32,282 nt of DNA from positions 1 through 32,282 of the forward strand of contig JAJDEH010000281.1 of the NCBI GenBank assembly GCA_029259935.1, read 5' to 3'. The position numbers and the translations under genes are program-made. Source of the stretch: Planctomycetota bacterium. Its GTDB lineage: Bacteria > Planctomycetota > Planctomycetia > Pirellulales > Pirellulaceae. A model generated the notes under the pieces. That model saw nothing but the letters and a program-made list of their open reading frames with translations, had not been told where the DNA came from and made no database searches. Below, in pieces: positions 25,419 to 31,867 of the stretch (position 1 is its first letter; each line of letters starts with the position of its first letter).

Positions 25419-25507
25419 AAATTACGCCACAATCACCCAGCGGCGACGAGTGATTGTCCATTCAGAATGCGCCTAATTCGCCGCTCAGGTGCATTGTAAT
25501 GTTATCC
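25419..25507 (-). other. attC-like site 12 with degenerate 3' core
   Basis: On the minus strand it starts with GGATAAC (25507-25501), and the arms ATTACAATGCACCTGAGCGG and CCGCTGGGTGATTG...GTAAT pair. The 3' core reads GTAATTT, with A where GTT is required. It lies 8 bp before the next start codon, as for real sites. It may be inactive for recombination. Confidence 0.55.
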
Positions 25508-25532
25508 GTACTACTTCTTTGACAATTGAACG

Positions 25533-25976
25533 TTATCTGATAGCTCGATCACAGAGCTCCTTGACGTCAAAGATCTCAACGTTTGGGAAATCTGCTTGCA
25601 GCCTTGCAACTGCGGTTTGAGATTCATGCCCGACCAAATGGATTCGTTCGAGCGTGGGTAGACTATGCAGCGCTTCCCGCACTTGATCGTTGTAATGCTG
25701 GTAGTCAATCTGCACCTCTCGCACAGATTTGTTGAAAATCCACTTGACCTGCTGGGAAGACAGCTCAGGAGGAAGGTCCCTTTCAATTTGACGCGTGTTG
25801 CCAATTACAATCCATTCATTGAACAACGCCACTACTCCGCCATTTGAGTGAATGACTTCGATTGCGTACTTCTGTTTGTTAAGGCGTGTAACAACGAAAC
25901 CAAATGTGGCCGCGATCAAAGCCGTCACAAGCATGAAACTGCGGAGCGAGTAACGAAAGCAGCGGTTTAGATTCAT
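25533..25976 (-). CDS. Membrane-anchored leucine-rich-repeat-like cassette protein
   Basis: A 147-residue protein with an N-terminal basic-hydrophobic anchor (MNLNRCFRYSLRSFMLVTAL, then IAATFGFVV, about 8-30). The FRYSLRSFML opening is a common type in short planctomycetal membrane proteins. The C-terminal half has a leucine pattern (LHSLPTLERIHLVGHESQTA) like one or two leucine-rich repeats. The start ATG at 25976 is 64 bp after the preceding attC core. The stop TAA is followed by a GGATAAC core 26 bp further. No function can be assigned; binding of a protein partner is a reasonable guess from the repeat. Confidence 0.72.
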   Translation of the reverse strand: MNLNRCFRYSLRSFMLVTALIAATFGFVVTRLNKQKYAIEVIHSNGGVVALFNEWIVIGNTRQIERDLPPELSSQQVKWIFNKSVREVQIDYQHYNDQVREALHSLPTLERIHLVGHESQTAVARLQADFPNVEIFDVKELCDRAIR

Positions 25977-26040
25977 GTAGCCTAAACGGATAACGAATTG
26001 CGATCTATCCGGCTGCTTTGAGACGGATAGATGTGGCTTA

Positions 26041-26136
26041 GTTCAACGGCCAAGTTCAGCCGCGGCGGGGGCGGCTGAAGCGTTGAGTTTGGAAAGCAGC
26101 CAAAGCCCCGCCGTCGGCTTCAGCGCCTTGTTCGGC
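26041..26136 (-). other. attC site 11
   Basis: A 96-bp palindrome with 3' core GTTGAAC, a perfect match to the attC consensus GTTRRRY, and 5' core GCCGAAC (one mismatch to RYYYAAC). The minus-strand arms GCGCTGAAGCCGACGGCGGG and CCCGCCGCGGCTGAACTTGG pair over most of their length with single-base bulges. Confidence 0.82.
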
Positions 26137-26151
26137 ACAGCCTCCACCAAC

Positions 26152-26538
26152 TCAAATGGGATACTCTATCGTGCCCAAATAATGGAGAGCGTAGTCGTCT
26201 CCTTCCACCGAGCATGGGTTGTCAATCTGGTCTTGGCTGATGAACACAATCATGTTCATGTCGTTCAATCCAATCTCTGCTGCACGTCGCACCAACTCAG
26301 CCGTCCATTCCTTGAAGTAAGAATGCCCGTTGACAAGTTCCTCTATTGACCTGGAATGAAGATTGAAGCCGTGTTCCATGAAATCATGATCGTACCATGT
26401 TTCACTTTGGTCATGAGCGAATTGTGAAAGTGGAGTGTGTTCACGGTCTTCGTCGTAGACTTCGGCAAAATAGCCTACCACTCGCTGTTCACAAGGGAAG
26501 CAACCGAGCCAAAAATGGCTGCATTCAGTTTCCCGCAT
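26152..26538 (-). CDS. Imm22-like immunity protein (cassette gene)
   Basis: A 128-residue soluble protein that resembles Immunity protein 22 of polymorphic toxin systems, which neutralise a cognate toxin inside the cell. The matching features are the opening SHFWLGCF, then VYDEDREHTPLSQFAHDQ, YDHDFMEHGF, the SIEELVNGHSYFKEW helix, MNMIVFISQDQ, and the end YALHYLGTIEYPI. The order and spacing agree with what I recall of the family; a profile search would settle it. ATG at 26538 has GAGG about 7 bp upstream, one of the best ribosome-binding sites in the array, and lies 15 bp after an attC core. No toxin gene is next to it. Confidence 0.75.
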   Translation of the reverse strand: MRETECSHFWLGCFPCEQRVVGYFAEVYDEDREHTPLSQFAHDQSETWYDHDFMEHGFNLHSRSIEELVNGHSYFKEWTAELVRRAAEIGLNDMNMIVFISQDQIDNPCSVEGDDYALHYLGTIEYPI

Positions 26539-26552
26539 AGGACATCCTCAAG

Positions 26553-26643
26553 GCCGAACGACCCGGTTCACCGGGCGGCGGGCGTTGATTTTCCACTTGT
26601 AACCGGCTGGCAATCGCCGCTCCGGTGCACGCGTCTGTTCGTC
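26553..26643 (-). other. attC site 10
   Basis: A 91-bp palindrome with 5' core GACGAAC and 3' core GTTCGGC. The minus-strand arms GTGCACCGGAGCGGCGATT and CCCGCCGCCCGGTGAACCGG pair with bulges. The central GGAAAATC also occurs in the site at 31141-31235. Confidence 0.75.
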
Positions 26644-26653
26644 GGCGACTGTC

Positions 26654-27145
26654 TCATCGGGTGCTTGCCACGCGAACAAACGCAACAAAGTCAGTATACG
26701 ACTCGCGATCGAAGTATGCATCTCCTTTTTCCGCGGCGGCCTTGATGATGGCATCTCTTACAGGCTCGAATTTCGCTCGATAATTGGCACCACCGTCAGT
26801 CATCGACGAGTACCTATCCCACAACTCATCGATTGATTCTCGATTTGGCTCGGCGGCCAGCATTTCCGATACATCGTGATCTAGACGTTGCAAGTCACCA
26901 AGCGATAGGCTGGTTTGTGGTATCGAAGCGCAATGAAGATTGTGGGTCCAATAGACAAGGATTGCCCATTCAAGTTCGGGCACGTCTTTGGGCGGATGCA
27001 ACGATAGGCGATCGATCTTTGCGAGGATCGATTCAGAAAGTCGAGCGCGAGTCACTTGGTAGGCAAAAAGGGCTCCAAACGCGAGAACGCACAATATGCA
27101 TCCGATTGCCGCGATGAGTCGTTTCGCGTTGATGCGTCGTGTCAT
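26654..27145 (-). CDS. Single-helix membrane-anchored cassette protein, unknown
   Basis: No family recognised. The 163 residues open with a basic segment (MTRRINAKR) and one hydrophobic helix (about 10-29, LIAAIGCILCVLAFGALFAY), so the rest is probably periplasmic. The soluble part is helical and acidic (LSLGDLQRLDHDVSEMLAAE, ESIDELWDRYSSMTDG). ATG at 27145 lies 13 bp after the 3' core of the preceding attC. The stop TAG is 10 bp before the 5' core of the following one. No ribosome-binding site is visible. Confidence 0.7.
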   Translation of the reverse strand: MTRRINAKRLIAAIGCILCVLAFGALFAYQVTRARLSESILAKIDRLSLHPPKDVPELEWAILVYWTHNLHCASIPQTSLSLGDLQRLDHDVSEMLAAEPNRESIDELWDRYSSMTDGGANYRAKFEPVRDAIIKAAAEKGDAYFDRESYTDFVAFVRVASTR

Positions 27146-27157
27146 GTAGCTGGAGCC

Positions 27158-27223
27158 TGCGAACGTTTGAGGTACCCGGGTTGGCGGACCAACGGAGTTG
27201 ACGTTGGCACATCAAGGTTTGTA
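27158..27223 (-). other. attC site 9, short
   Basis: A 66-bp imperfect palindrome. The minus-strand arms AACCTTGATGTGCC and GGTACCTCAAACGTT pair. The 5' core is TACAAAC and the 3' core GTTCGCA. An extra CCAAC/GTTGG stem sits in the loop. It separates two small genes with cassette spacing. Confidence 0.6.
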
Positions 27224-27265
27224 AACGAAGGAAAAGGCGGGATTGACCGAATCATTATAGCCGAA

Positions 27266-27478
27266 TCAACAGAACGCGGTGGTTTCCAATTGATTGGTGA
27301 TTTGATCGAGAATAGCAGAGGCGTCCGATTGGGCAAAGATGTTGCTTTGCCACCATTCAAGTTGTGCTTGGCATTGTGGACAGTATTTGGATGATTTCTT
27401 TGTGCCGTGTTTTTTCGCGGAACAGCTCACGCTTCTGATTGCGTTGACGCGTGGGAATCGGTCATGCATCACGGCCAT
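27266..27478 (-). CDS. Small zinc-ribbon-like cassette protein, 70 residues
   Basis: Possible small gene between two attC sites. It contains CPQC (about residues 33-36) in KKSSKYCPQCQAQLEWWQSN, with further cysteines at about 19 and 70. This could be half of a zinc ribbon or a partial zinc knuckle. ATG at 27478; a second ATG at 27469 shortens it by three residues. No ribosome-binding site is visible. About 125 bp separate the start from the preceding attC core, longer than for its neighbours. It is the best candidate for the gene of this cassette, but the cassette may also be gene-poor. Confidence 0.42.
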   Translation of the reverse strand: MAVMHDRFPRVNAIRSVSCSAKKHGTKKSSKYCPQCQAQLEWWQSNIFAQSDASAILDQITNQLETTAFC

Positions 27479-27602
27479 GTAGTCCGTGCCATCGACAACC
27501 GTTGGCTGACGCGAATGGCGAACCCGGCGATCAGGTTGTTTAAGTTCGAGGCTCAGGCAGATTTACGATCCTTCGCGAATCCTGGAGCAACGTGGTTTAG
27601 CG

Positions 27603-27691
27603 GAATAACGCCTAACGTAGCCCGGCGGCGGCCGAGTGGCTTTGAATTCAAATACCCGCTTCAGCCGTTCGGGTTGACCGCCTTGTTCGCC
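27603..27691 (-). other. attC site 8
   Basis: An 89-bp palindrome. The 5' core on the minus strand is GGCGAAC, followed by AAGGCGGTCAACCCG. The 3' end is GTTATTC, directly preceded by a second core-like GTTAGGC (27616-27610). The stop codon of the upstream gene lies inside the 5' arm at 27661. Confidence 0.8.
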
Positions 27692-28251
27692 GTCGATTCG
27701 ATCAGTTTTCCGGTTGTGATGTTCCAGACGTATCTGTCTTCATTCCAGTCAATTGCAGTGACCTGATTGTGTGAAACGGAAACGCCGTTTGTGAAAATAT
27801 CTGCACCACTGTTGGACCACATGATCGCACCGTCGTACGAGACGGCGGCGACATCAAGTTCTCCATGGGAAATGTAGCAACGATTTTCTGGTGAATGATA
27901 CACACCAAAGCATGTTGCCCAGTCCGTTTTCACTTTCCAATTGAGCGTAAGTGTTGGCAATTGAAGCGACGCGACGAAAGGACCAACAGCGATGAGCAGC
28001 GAATTGCCATGGATCATTGCGGAATGCTCGTGGACACTAGAAGCGCCTCCCGATGCGCCGAGGATACACGTGGCAATCGCTTTGTCGATTTCTTGAGTGA
28101 CCCTGACGGTGTGGAGTGATGTCGGAGTATAGGGTTCATCGTCGAGGCGGTATGCATGATCGTAGGCATGTGGATTGTCGACTGAGCTGAACGTAAATGA
28201 TGGATCGTTGTCGATTCGGACTTCAAGCTGTCGGTGCGGCAGTCTGAGCAT
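27661..28251 (-). CDS. Beta-propeller-like cassette protein, 196 residues
   Basis: No family assigned with certainty. The protein starts at ATG 28251 (11 bp after an attC core); the TTG further upstream lies inside the attC palindrome. The second half reads like one or two PQQ/WD40-type blades (FVASLQLPTLTLNWKVKTDW, YDGAIMWSNSGADIFTNGVS, DRYVWNITTGKLIES), while the first half (LPHRQLEVRIDNDPSFTFSS) is unassigned. This would be too short for a full propeller, so it may oligomerise or be a fragment. The last residues (TANKAVNPNG) are encoded by the 5' arm of the attC that follows, a common feature of cassette genes. Confidence 0.68.
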   Translation of the reverse strand: MLRLPHRQLEVRIDNDPSFTFSSVDNPHAYDHAYRLDDEPYTPTSLHTVRVTQEIDKAIATCILGASGGASSVHEHSAMIHGNSLLIAVGPFVASLQLPTLTLNWKVKTDWATCFGVYHSPENRCYISHGELDVAAVSYDGAIMWSNSGADIFTNGVSVSHNQVTAIDWNEDRYVWNITTGKLIESTANKAVNPNG

Positions 28252-28261
28252 GGGGTTTGAC

Positions 28262-28349
28262 GGCGAACGAGCCAAATCACCGGGTTGCAGCCAGCGACGT
28301 GAAATTCAGAAAACCCGGCCCGCAACTCCGGTGGATTTGATTGTTCAAG
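28262..28349 (-). other. attC site 7
   Basis: An 88-bp palindrome with one of the best pairings in the array. The minus-strand arms are GAACAATCAAATCCACCGGA and CCGGTGATTTGGCTCGTTC. Cores are CTTGAAC and GTTCGCC. Confidence 0.82.
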
Positions 28350-28380
28350 TAAGCCGCTTTCGCGGCGGTGTAGATTGAGT

Positions 28381-28467
28381 TTAGCGGATTTTCCGTGCGT
28401 GGGGCAATTTGGTTTTTGATGTTCTCTTGTTAATGTCTCTTGTTCTCTCCGGCTCAACTTCCACCAT
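28381..28467 (-). CDS. Very small frame in a gene-poor cassette (28 residues)
   Basis: This is the only frame that starts at the beginning of the cassette between 28262 and 28473. Its ATG (28467) follows the 3' core of the preceding attC directly. The product would be basic (about MVEVEPERTRDINKRT...). No ribosome-binding site and no similarity known. A second frame starts at ATG 28487 inside the attC and runs through the next gene. The cassette may well be non-coding. Confidence 0.15.
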   Translation of the reverse strand: MVEVEPERTRDINKRTSKTKLPHARKIR

Positions 28468-28550
28468 GCCAACGAGCGCTTGGGCATGAAGTGAGCGGGA
28501 ACCGTTTCCCACAGCCAAGTCCGCTTTCGCTCCTACCGGGCGTCTTGAAC
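28467..28550 (-). other. attC-like site 6, second of a tandem pair
   Basis: Starts on the minus strand with GTTCAAG (28550-28544), shared with the neighbouring site, and ends with GTTGGCA (28473-28467). Sequence between is similar to 24122-24206 (GTGAGCG...CGTTTCCCA...AGCCAAG on the plus strand). Pairing is less regular than in other sites. Confidence 0.5.
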
Positions 28551-28668
28551 AAAGGACTTGACCTTCGGCTCATCTTCACCGGTGCTCACTGCCAACACAC
28601 GAGCCATCACCACTCAGATTCCAGCTCAAACTGCGCCCGTCGCGAAGTCAAATCCTTACTAGTTATCC
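28544..28668 (-). other. attC site 5, long loop
   Basis: A 125-bp site. The minus-strand arms GTAAGGATTTGACTTCGCG and GCCGAAGGTCAAGTCC pair; the loop between them is about 60 bp longer than in the related sites at 24200-24262 and 31229-31291. Cores are GGATAAC and GTTCAAG. Confidence 0.65.
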
Positions 28669-28679
28669 TGCATCTTGAG

Positions 28680-28976
28680 TTACATTTCAAGCATTTTTTG
28701 TGGGCTGTCGCTGTTCATCGGCCCATAAATGAGCGTTACACGACCACCGCGCATGAACGGCAAATTTGCAAGGACAGGAGCAATTGTATTGTAAAGCGTG
28801 TCAGCATTCTCGCCGCGAAGAATCGCCTCTGCGTCGCCGCCATCAATTGCCATATCATCCTCGATGTATTCTCCGGCTCCATTTTCAGCAAGTAGTTGTC
28901 GGATTCGTCGCACTGCATCCGAATATGGGATGATGTCTCGGATGTCGGGCTTGAAGTAGACAACGACGGTTTGCAC
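28680..28976 (-). CDS. Small acidic cassette protein, 98 residues, unknown
   Basis: No family recognised. I start at GTG 28976 with GGAG about 11 bp upstream; the frame is open to 29048, but those codons lie inside the preceding attC. The protein is soluble and probably alpha/beta: MQTVVVYFKPDIRDIIPYSD, then GAGEYIEDDMAIDGGDAEAI, and finally FMRGGRVTLIYGPMNS. Small acidic proteins of this kind are frequent among cassette and immunity-type genes, but I cannot assign a function. The stop TAA lies 12 bp before the 5' core of the following attC. Confidence 0.65.
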   Translation of the reverse strand: MQTVVVYFKPDIRDIIPYSDAVRRIRQLLAENGAGEYIEDDMAIDGGDAEAILRGENADTLYNTIAPVLANLPFMRGGRVTLIYGPMNSDSPQKMLEM

Positions 28977-29003
28977 TGTTGATGGTCTCCGATGACATGA
29001 GAA

Positions 29004-29109
29004 GGATAACGCCACGATCGAAGGCGACCCTCGATAGACATCAAGCAAAGTAGTCTCTGGCCCACTTTGACACCGTTTTACGCCGAAGTCAAAGCCTTAC
29101 TCGTTATGC
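29004..29109 (-). other. attC site 4
   Basis: A 106-bp site with 5' core GCATAAC (contains the upstream stop TAA) and 3' core GTTATCC. The minus-strand 5' arm GAGTAAGGCTTTGACTTCGG is nearly the same as in sites 31229-31291 and 28544-28668, while the 3' arm (CGCCTTCGATCGTGGCG) is different. Confidence 0.65.
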
Positions 29110-29550
29110 ACGCTTTAACGTCTCCAACTCGCGAAGAACCTCGGCATCCTGCATCGGATCATAGTCGGACCAATGATCCACGTCTTTAAGATCGCAGACA
29201 ATTGCCCAAATGCGATCACCTTCATCGATACCATTCGGAAAACGATGATACAACAGCGCGATCGTAGAGTCGGCGGGCATAGGACATTGCCGCGTTTTGT
29301 GTTTGTGATCGCCCGCAGCATAGAACAACACGATTTGCGCAATTTCCCAGTGTCGGAATTGTTTATCGTCCCGCAGAATTGCGACCAGCAAATCGTAGAC
29401 TTGTTCCCAGCCGAACTCGTTCGCGAGGAGATAGATTGCTTCGGGCGCGTGGTCACTGCCGTATTCGGCAACCAACTGTTCCTCGTCGGCGTCGTCATCC
29501 GCGAGGCGTGGATCATTCAGGATCAGTGCGACACGGTATTGCAATTCCAT
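29104..29550 (-). CDS. Helical acidic cassette protein, 148 residues, unknown
   Basis: No family recognised. The protein is soluble, acidic and mostly helical: LADDDADEEQLVAEYGSDHA, ANEFGWEQVYDLLVAILRDD, HWEIAQIVLFYAAGD. The repeated helix pattern could be HEAT-like, and size and charge would suit an immunity-type protein; both are guesses. ATG at 29550 lies 16 bp after a core-like sequence. The stop TAA is part of the 5' core GCATAAC of the next attC, so the gene ends exactly where a cassette gene should. A promoter in the 247-bp repeat just upstream (29663-29691) points towards it. Confidence 0.7.
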   Translation of the reverse strand: MELQYRVALILNDPRLADDDADEEQLVAEYGSDHAPEAIYLLANEFGWEQVYDLLVAILRDDKQFRHWEIAQIVLFYAAGDHKHKTRQCPMPADSTIALLYHRFPNGIDEGDRIWAIVCDLKDVDHWSDYDPMQDAEVLRELETLKRA

Positions 29551-29565
29551 GATGCTGGGCTGTGT

Positions 29566-29626
29566 GCAGAACGTTTAGCGTTTTATCGTCTCGTGGCGCA
29601 GCCATGGGCGATGAAACCTGTTGAAC
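29566..29626 (-). other. attC-like site 3, short
   Basis: A 61-bp site. The 5' core GTTCAAC matches the consensus RYYYAAC exactly; the 3' core GTTCTGC matches poorly. The minus-strand arms GGTTTCATCG and CGATAAAAC pair with one bulge. The position directly before a cassette start supports it. Confidence 0.4.
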
Positions 29627-29650
29627 TGAGCCGCGTAGCTGTTGGCGGCT

Positions 29651-29897
29651 GGCTATTTGGAAATTGTAGCGATCCGCTGGGACCGGCGAAAGTTTGCCGG
29701 CGGCCGAATGGGGCTTCGAGTCCGTCTACTGGCGACGGAGACTAGACGTAGGGAAGCCTCCTCGCTGTCCAGGGAGCGTCGTGACGCCATCCGAGCCACC
29801 TCGGCGCGCACCGATCACGTCAGCCGTGCGACGGTAAGAACGAACTGGTGTGGCTGCAGCCCATTGCGAACTATCCTGGTAGGTCGGACTCGGTCGA
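29651..29897 (-). repeat. 247-bp direct repeat, copy 1 (promoter-bearing)
   Basis: About 95% identical to 31875-32122 (12 substitutions and one indel by my alignment). No reading frame is conserved, because the indel shifts all frames. It separates the glycoside-hydrolase-like gene from the next cassette. Confidence 0.9.
29663..29691 (-). promoter_or_regulatory. Candidate sigma70-type promoter in repeat copy 1
   Basis: On the minus strand: TTTCGC (29691-29686), a 17-bp spacer, and TACAAT (29668-29663). It points to the 148-residue cassette gene about 110 bp downstream. The -35 box matches the consensus poorly, the -10 box well. Confidence 0.45.
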
Positions 29898-29954
29898 AGG
29901 CGATTATCTGTCGGCTGTTTCGGTTTCCATGCCGTTTCTCTTCTTTAGGGCGAG

Positions 29955-31112
29955 CTATCTCCAGTCAATCTTGGCCGTCCCTTTCTCCAGGTCCACAAAC
30001 ACCGATGCGTGTTTAAATTCTCGCTGGAAGGTCCAACCCTTCTGTGCAGCATCGCCCTTCGGTGGTCCCAACGGCTTGTCGAATTGCGGATACCAGTCCA
30101 GCGATCCGTCTTTCGCGGTCCATCCCCAGCTGTAACAGAAATAACAGTTCGGCTCGGCCCCCACCAGGAAACACGCCAACGGGAACGTGATGTCCTGTTG
30201 AGCCGTACGCAGAACTTCATCATGCGGTTTTGTTTTCATCTTCCCCGCCCTCCACGCGGCCAGGAAGCGCGGCCAGCCCTTAAAAATGATGACCTTTCCG
30301 TCTTTCGCGGCGGCTCGCATGGTCTTGATCGTGTTGGCCATGTATTCCTTGCTCTGCGCGCGGAGCCGGTCAAAGTCATCCACCATGGCGCCATCGGTCA
30401 CCGGAAGATACTCCTGCCCCAGTTGTCCGCGTTTTCCGTCATGGCCATGCAGCGGATTAAAGATGATGAGCTTGTCAGGCCCCATCTTCCTTTTTGCCTC
30501 CTTCAGCATGGCAAACACGGCCTTGTCCATGGCCGCAGCCTTCTTCTTGCCGACCACGCGGCTTAACGTGCCACCGGGAGTGCCCGCGGTCGCCCCGTCG
30601 ACAAAAATACCATCGCACGAGTACTTGTGGACGGCATCGGCAGCGGCGTCGGACCACCAGGTCTGCACGTCTTTGCGGCTCAGATCGAACCACTTGATGA
30701 TTCGGTCCTTTTGCCCGTTTCGCTTTTGCGTCTGGATGATGTATTCACCCGGATAGGCTTCATTCGATATTTTCGATTGATGCTTCGGCTTATCGCTGGC
30801 CCAGTAGAACAATACTTTCGCTCTTGGATTACGTTTCTTGATGGCACGGGCTGCTTCGGCCGTGTACAACTCTGCGCTCCCCTGGCTGTTTTTGGGGAGG
30901 GGCCCCGCAGTGAGCGTGATGAAATTGAAGTGCGCTGCAATGAAGTCATATTGCTCTGGCGTAAGCCCCTCGCCGATACCAAAGTGCACAGACACCGGCA
31001 CCCGATCCCAACTAAACTGCGGCAATCCGTTGCGCGCGGGCTCCAGCCCCATGGCAGAACTGGCGGTAATCACTGTCAAGAAGATCATTCCCAACCGATG
31101 TTTGACCTTCAT
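29955..31112 (-). CDS. Secreted glycoside-hydrolase-like protein (TIM-barrel type)
   Basis: A 385-residue exported protein with a signal peptide (MKVKHRLGMIFLTVITASSA, then MG). It resembles putative glycoside hydrolases of the GHL15/polygalactosaminidase-like TIM-barrel group. Acidic candidates for catalysis lie at strand ends: CDGIFVDGATAG near residue 167 and GAMVDDFDRLRA near 243. NPRAKVLFYWASDKP near 95, LIIFNPLHG near 220 and a C-terminal WTFQREFKHASVFVDLEKGT fit the fold. ATG 31112 has a good ribosome-binding site (AAGGA). It starts 29 bp after the attC core GTTAAGC, so it occupies a cassette position, but at 1.2 kb it is large for one. No attC follows directly; the 247-bp repeat does. 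Substrate is unknown. Confidence 0.75.
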   Translation of the reverse strand: MKVKHRLGMIFLTVITASSAMGLEPARNGLPQFSWDRVPVSVHFGIGEGLTPEQYDFIAAHFNFITLTAGPLPKNSQGSAELYTAEAARAIKKRNPRAKVLFYWASDKPKHQSKISNEAYPGEYIIQTQKRNGQKDRIIKWFDLSRKDVQTWWSDAAADAVHKYSCDGIFVDGATAGTPGGTLSRVVGKKKAAAMDKAVFAMLKEAKRKMGPDKLIIFNPLHGHDGKRGQLGQEYLPVTDGAMVDDFDRLRAQSKEYMANTIKTMRAAAKDGKVIIFKGWPRFLAAWRAGKMKTKPHDEVLRTAQQDITFPLACFLVGAEPNCYFCYSWGWTAKDGSLDWYPQFDKPLGPPKGDAAQKGWTFQREFKHASVFVDLEKGTAKIDWR

Positions 31113-31140
31113 GGCATAGTTCCTTTATCGATCACTGTTT

Positions 31141-31235
31141 GCTTAACGTGCGTGCAGCTAACCAGGCGGCGGCCAGCGATTTTCCATTTCAAAACACGCG
31201 CCCAACCGCCGCTTCGGTTGAGCGATTTGTTGAAC
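31141..31235 (-). other. attC site 2, perfect consensus cores
   Basis: A 95-bp palindrome. On the minus strand the 5' core GTTCAAC matches RYYYAAC and the 3' core GTTAAGC matches GTTRRRY. The inner boxes GCTCAACCG and CTGGTTAGC pair, followed by GCGGCGG with CCGCCGC. It shares its 5' core with the adjacent site, so the cassette between them contains no gene. Confidence 0.85.
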
Positions 31236-31291
31236 AGAGGACTTGAGCTTCGGCTCGAAGACTCGCGAAGTCAAAGCCTTACTGGTTATGC
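31229..31291 (-). other. attC site 1, after the SUKH-like gene
   Basis: A 63-bp palindrome with cores GCATAAC and GTTCAAC. The minus-strand arms CAGTAAGGCTTTGACTTCG and CGAAGCTCAAGTCCTCTG pair. The upstream gene ends 7 bp before it. Confidence 0.75.
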
Positions 31292-31298
31292 GTGTATC

Positions 31299-31853
31299 CT
31301 ATGAGTCTAGCAGAGTGATCGAGAATTCAGCCAAATCCTTGGGCGACGGCGCCCAATCGCGAACGTCCGGGTAGTCTTCTCCCGTGAATTCCTGCCGCCG
31401 CTCAACATGCTCCGACAACCAGTCTGGTAGGTCATATAATCTTTCGCTTCCGTCAAAGTTATCCAAGTCTGTGATGTAGATTTTGCGAGAACGAGGCCCC
31501 TGTTTCGCGATGCAATAAAAGGCGTGACCGTCCGGGTGGCGTCCAAGCGCAATGGAATCTGACGAGCAGTCTCTCTCGCGCGCCAGTGACGTATTCTCTA
31601 CAACATCACCAATCGCGATGCCGTATTCAGCCAAATCTTCGTCATTGTTTGCAAGACAAGCAATGGCTTCGTAGGGGAGACAGCAGGCGAGCGCTTCTTC
31701 GACAGATTCCAATAAGCGTATTTCGAGCGCTGCGGGTCGAATTTGTCGTGGCGCCGCGTAATGTCCACTGAAATAGCGTAAAGAGTACAACGCTGACTTC
31801 ACAGACTCGCGTATTTCAATTGGTCCCGCAACCAGCGGTTCGTTTGAGTGCAA
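31299..31853 (-). CDS. SUKH (SMI1/KNR4)-like cassette protein
   Basis: A 184-residue soluble acidic protein. The central part (AIGDVVENTSLARERDCSSD, then IALGRHPDGHAFYCIAKQGP and RKIYITDLDNFDGSERLYDL) follows the pattern of SUKH/SMI1-KNR4 domains. These act mostly as immunity proteins against polymorphic or contact-dependent toxins. The assignment rests on remembered pattern and needs a profile search. The start is TTG at 31853, with GAGGA 8 bp upstream; no ATG gives a fuller protein. It lies 15 bp after the core GTTATGC and about 40 bp after a candidate promoter in the 248-bp repeat, so it would be the first and best-transcribed cassette. Confidence 0.6.
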   Translation of the reverse strand: MHSNEPLVAGPIEIRESVKSALYSLRYFSGHYAAPRQIRPAALEIRLLESVEEALACCLPYEAIACLANNDEDLAEYGIAIGDVVENTSLARERDCSSDSIALGRHPDGHAFYCIAKQGPRSRKIYITDLDNFDGSERLYDLPDWLSEHVERRQEFTGEDYPDVRDWAPSPKDLAEFSITLLDS

Positions 31854-31867
31854 AGGTTAGTCCTCAC

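Noticed and set aside
28014..28487. 157-codon minus-strand frame starting inside an attC site
   Set aside because: Its start lies in an attC palindrome, it reads through another complete attC, and it overlaps most of the next cassette gene in a different frame. Its composition (Arg- and His-rich) is not protein-like.
24122..31291. CRISPR array
   Set aside because: The recurring palindromes differ in sequence, vary from 61 to 125 bp and are separated by whole genes, not by 30-40 bp spacers.
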